From NCBI GenBank assembly GCA_964036315.1, contig OZ038517.1, positions 57,505,156 to 57,569,155 of the forward strand: a DNA stretch of 64,000 nt. Direction: 5' to 3'. The translations under genes and the position numbers were made by a program. The notes beneath the pieces are model-generated. The model made no database searches. It was not told the origin of the DNA and saw only the letters and a program-made list of their open reading frames with translations. The first letter of the stretch is position 1; each line of letters begins with the position of its first letter. The DNA is from Acanthosepion esculentum. Lineage: Eukaryota > Mollusca > Cephalopoda > Sepiida > Sepiidae. Below, piece by piece: positions 58,055-64,000 of the stretch.

Positions 58055-58108
<54 letters not shown>
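58055..58108. repeat. (CA)n then (TA)n microsatellite
   Basis: About 12 CA units are followed by about 15 TA units, directly after the Tc1 right end. Confidence 0.95.
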
Positions 58109-58117
<9 letters not shown>

Positions 58118-59429
58118 TAAGAGTGAGGCAGAGACAAGAAGAGTAAGGCAGAATAAGAGATGACAAAATTTGTTGTTTATTTAGCACTTGTATAAAGGTA
58201 AAAATGTTCTTGTTTTTCCAGCTAAAGGCTAACTACAAATGAAATCAACACATTTCTCATAATTTTTCGGAAAACATATATAATGGGAATTGATACTCAC
58301 ACCCACACGAACGAGAAGATATTTTCTAATGCTTAATTATATTTTTCGTGTTGTTTCACATCCGTAAGTAAATTTACATTTTAGTCATATTAATTCACAT
58401 TCTAAATTCCGCGAACGCACAATTTAAAAATACCTTTTCCCAGGGAGAAGAGAAGAAGAAAATGCCTTTCACATACCTTAATTTATTCTATTCTTAGCGC
58501 TTCTATAACTTAATGGTTTTTCTTTACATAATGTCGGAGTTTCAAAAAATCATCTTTGTCAGTGGGCGGCAGAAGGTTATTTGATTTTCTTGGTAGTTGA
58601 ATTCACACATGGAAATGTGTTATTTATAGTTGATGTTTAAAAAATCAGGTATCGTTATTTTCCTGATGCATTAACAGGTCAGTATTGCGTTTCGACACAT
58701 CCATACAACCGTGCAATGTAGAAGAACAGAAATAATAACGTCTTCTGTACACTTTTGAAGGATCGTCTTGAATTTTCTCTTGAATATCTAAAAGGATACA
58801 AGAACAGGGAGATAATATTTATTTCGATGTAAAATTCCTGAAAGTATATCATTTGTTTTTGATAATATTTTCACTATGTTATTATATTTTTAAATGACAA
58901 GAACGAACAAAGTTCTCATCGTAATTTGATCTAATGATGATCAATACAACTTTGGTTCATTTTTAATTCATTCTTTTCTTGATTCATTTCATTGGAACTT
59001 TCTACGAAAGACAATGGATGACACGTGATACAAAATATTTCCAGTTTATTCTCAGTTTCTTTGTTGCTTTTATTCTAACTAGAGATCGTATATTTTCTTT
59101 TCTGTTTTAGACTTTAATCTGTCACAAATACACAAATCTGTTATATTTTAGTTTACTAATTCAGTGAAATTATACATTTTCGTTACATAAGCTCATTTGA
59201 TAAACGACACAATGGATTCTTGAACTGTTATAAATGCTTTTATCTACACGAAAATGGTAGGCGAATCGCTTGAGAACAAATAGATTGTATGAACAGATAA
59301 CGAATTAAACTAGTACATTAAAACAGAAAGACGAAGGTGACTATGTGTTTTCCTATCAGATTTATTTAACGTGCACAGCAAGATGATTCTAAAAGAATTT
59401 AGAGGGCCAACCAGGATTTATTATTCGTA
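58109..59429. other. no gene recognised
   Basis: AT-rich; no coding pattern or repeat seen apart from GA-rich traces near 58110. Confidence 0.45.
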
Positions 59430-59900
59430 GAAGATGACATTCAGAAGAAAAACTGAAAGAACTATTAAACAATATTTTAGAGGAAAGCGAGAAAGGACCA
59501 TTAAATGTAAGACAGAATGCATGATGCCGAGCAAAAGAGAAGTCAAAATAAAACAAATGTGGAAATTTAGCTAGCCAGGCAGTCTAATAATAGACGACGG
59601 AAAGACTGGGAAAGAAATTCGAAAGAGCATAGGAATAGTAAAATACACGCTTCGCATTTCAAGGAAACTATTATTAACTACTGGAAATGAAGAAACGAGA
59701 ATTATGTAATATATACTATCCTATATGGTAGTGAAAGGTTATGCAATTTCATCACAATTTAAAAATGACTTCAGGAAACCGAGATGTGGATCTATCGATG
59801 GACATTGTAAATACAATATTTGTCTATCGTATAAACGAAGAAGTTTGAAGGAAAATAGAAACTACAAAGAAACTGTTGCTAACCATTAGGAAACAGGGAG
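59430..59900 (+). pseudogene. RTE/jockey-like LINE reverse transcriptase C-terminal relic
   Basis: Across frames the + strand reads EDDIQKK, TERTIKQYFRGKREKGPLNV (compare LxxLLNxxxxxSxxKGLNVNxKKTECM), REVKIKQMWKF-like, ERLGKKFERA (compare CxxEIRRRIGMAKxAF), YYPIW / LYGSE, and finally LQETEMWIYRW then LLTIRKQGARQK (compare EATEMWFLRRMMRI and TRSLLxxIRKRQ). This is the segment after the YxDD box in a widespread RT group. It is broken by many stops. It runs straight into the GAGCGAGACAGACAG array. Confidence 0.6.
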
Positions 59901-60070
59901 CGAGACAGAAAGAGCGAGCGAGACAGACAGAGAAAGCGAACGACCGCGCGAGACAGAGAGAGCGAAGTAGAGAGAGCGAGCGAGACGTCGCGAAGGAGAC
60001 AGAGAGATCGAGCGAGGCAGATAGAGCGAGTGAGCGAGATAGGCAGACTGACAGAGCGAGCGAGCGAGCG

Positions 60071-60102
<32 letters not shown>

Positions 60103-60370
60103 AGTCAGAGCGATCAAACGAGACAGACAGACGGACCGAGCGATCGAGATAGACAGACAGACAGAGCGAAAAAGACTGACGGTGCGAGCGAGACAGACAG
60201 ATCGGGCGAGACAGACAGAGTGAATGAACGAGACAGATAGACAGGGTTAGTGCGACAGACAGACAAAGCGAACGCGCCAGCCAGGCAGAGCCAGCGATCG
60301 AGCTAGACAGACAGAGCGAGTGAGACAGCGAGCGAGACAGACAGTCAGACAAACAGAACGAGCGAGCGAA
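59893..60370 (+). repeat. imperfect tandem array of GAGCGAGACAGACAGA-like motifs
   Basis: About 480 bp of purine-rich, C-interrupted sequence built from GCGAGCGAGACAGACAGA and GACAGACAGAGCGA with single-base variants, plus an inner (GA)n tract at 60070-60096. Open frames occur on both strands (for example 59876-60223 + and 59879-60352 -) because the repeat lacks stop codons. Their Arg/Glu/Ser or Leu/Ser/Arg translations are not evidence of a protein. Confidence 0.9.
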
Positions 60371-60811
60371 AAACTCAGACCTTTATTTCATTTCACCACA
60401 CGTATCTATTATTACTTTTCACTCTACCCTAGCTCTTATAAAGTTAGTAGACAAGGAATCTTTCGTATATTTGAATATTTTTCATGTTTCTGAAAGTGAC
60501 CATAAAGAATTATCTAAAAGGTAACCATAGCCGGAAAACGCTTTTTGAATAAGTATTTTTCAGTGGCTTCATTTTGTTTACTGTCCATTTTCTTTTAAAA
60601 CTGTAATGGCGTTTGTCAGGTCTTCTGACGTCAAATGCATTTCGCTCGGACGATAGTAGCACGTAATAGATTCTTCGTGGCGTAGATGTTCACCCCCCGA
60701 CATCCAACATTGTCTAATGGTTTGCAAGTTTACCTAGAAAGCTGTTTGTGTTGTAAATCAGAGCCCCGAGCAACTTAATTCCCGGAAATACACGTACACA
60801 CGTACGGGTAG

Positions 60812-60905
<94 letters not shown>

Positions 60906-60937
60906 ATGTATAATAGTTTGTAGCTCATATATATATT
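60371..60937. other. no gene recognised; CA/TA microsatellite
   Basis: Unique-looking DNA, then (CA)n and (TA)n runs at 60813-60902 shortly before the mariner. Confidence 0.5.
60813..60902. repeat. (CA)n then (TA)n microsatellite
   Basis: About 22 CA units pass into about 22 TA units. Confidence 0.95.

Positions 60938-64000
<3,063 letters not shown>

Noticed and set aside
59876..60352. Arg/Glu/Ser-rich or Leu/Ser/Arg-rich proteins on either strand
   Set aside because: Both open frames arise because the GAGCGAGACAGACAGA array lacks stop codons on both strands; composition alone explains them.

Overview
This window looks like intergenic, transposon-dominated DNA from a metazoan, most likely a mollusc and plausibly an octopus-like cephalopod. 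That placement is an inference. It rests on AT-rich DNA packed with (TA)n, (CA)n and (GATA)n tracts, several tRNA-derived SINEs whose tails end in a GAAGAAGG...CGAAACGTTGTAA-type block, CR1-like, RTE-like and RNase-H-bearing LINEs, Tc1/mariner elements and a Penelope-like fragment. No sequence search was possible. I found no exon of a recognisable host gene, no rRNA, no intact tRNA gene and no CRISPR array.

Layout. 1-10 kb: decayed LINE pieces (about 2.0-2.9 kb on +, 6.9-7.2 kb on -), one SINE, and a diverged 1-kb inverted repeat with a hAT-type MITE inside it that is flanked by an 8-bp target duplication. 10-15 kb: a mariner-type MITE, then a Tc-type transposon that interrupts a nearly complete but heavily mutated LINE on the minus strand (ORF1 with zinc knuckles, AP endonuclease, reverse transcriptase, RNase H). 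15.2-15.7 kb: a perfect 21-bp hairpin, a short telomere-like tract and an unnamed interspersed repeat that recurs at 34.9 kb. 16.1-19.7 kb: a 3.6-kb minisatellite with a 63-bp unit, open in one frame. 20.97-26.46 kb: a complete Ty3/Gypsy LTR retrotransposon with both LTRs and a CTATG target duplication, inactivated by stops, frameshifts and a reverse-transcriptase active-site change.

26.5-34.2 kb: a CR1-like LINE relic, two SINE families including an inverted SINE pair, and a second copy of the RNase-H LINE family. 34-46.8 kb: mostly unannotatable AT-rich DNA with two or three Tc1 relics, a SINE and an RTE-like relic. 50.3 kb: a perfect 34-bp inverted repeat with a 2-bp loop. 51.3-53.5 kb: a CR1-like LINE whose 3' end is repeated, next to a Penelope-like GIY-YIG endonuclease relic. 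55-62.3 kb: a SINE, a Tc1 element with both terminal repeats, an RTE-like relic running into a GAGCGAGACAGACAGA-type array, and a mariner with 30-bp terminal repeats inside a TA microsatellite.

None of the elements looks autonomous now. The window reads as layered insertions: LINEs cut by DNA transposons, and transposons sitting in or beside TA/CA microsatellites. The strongest candidates for something undescribed are the 63-bp in-frame minisatellite, the 34-bp palindrome, the large inverted repeat with the nested MITE, and the unnamed repeat family shared by 15.5 and 34.9 kb.
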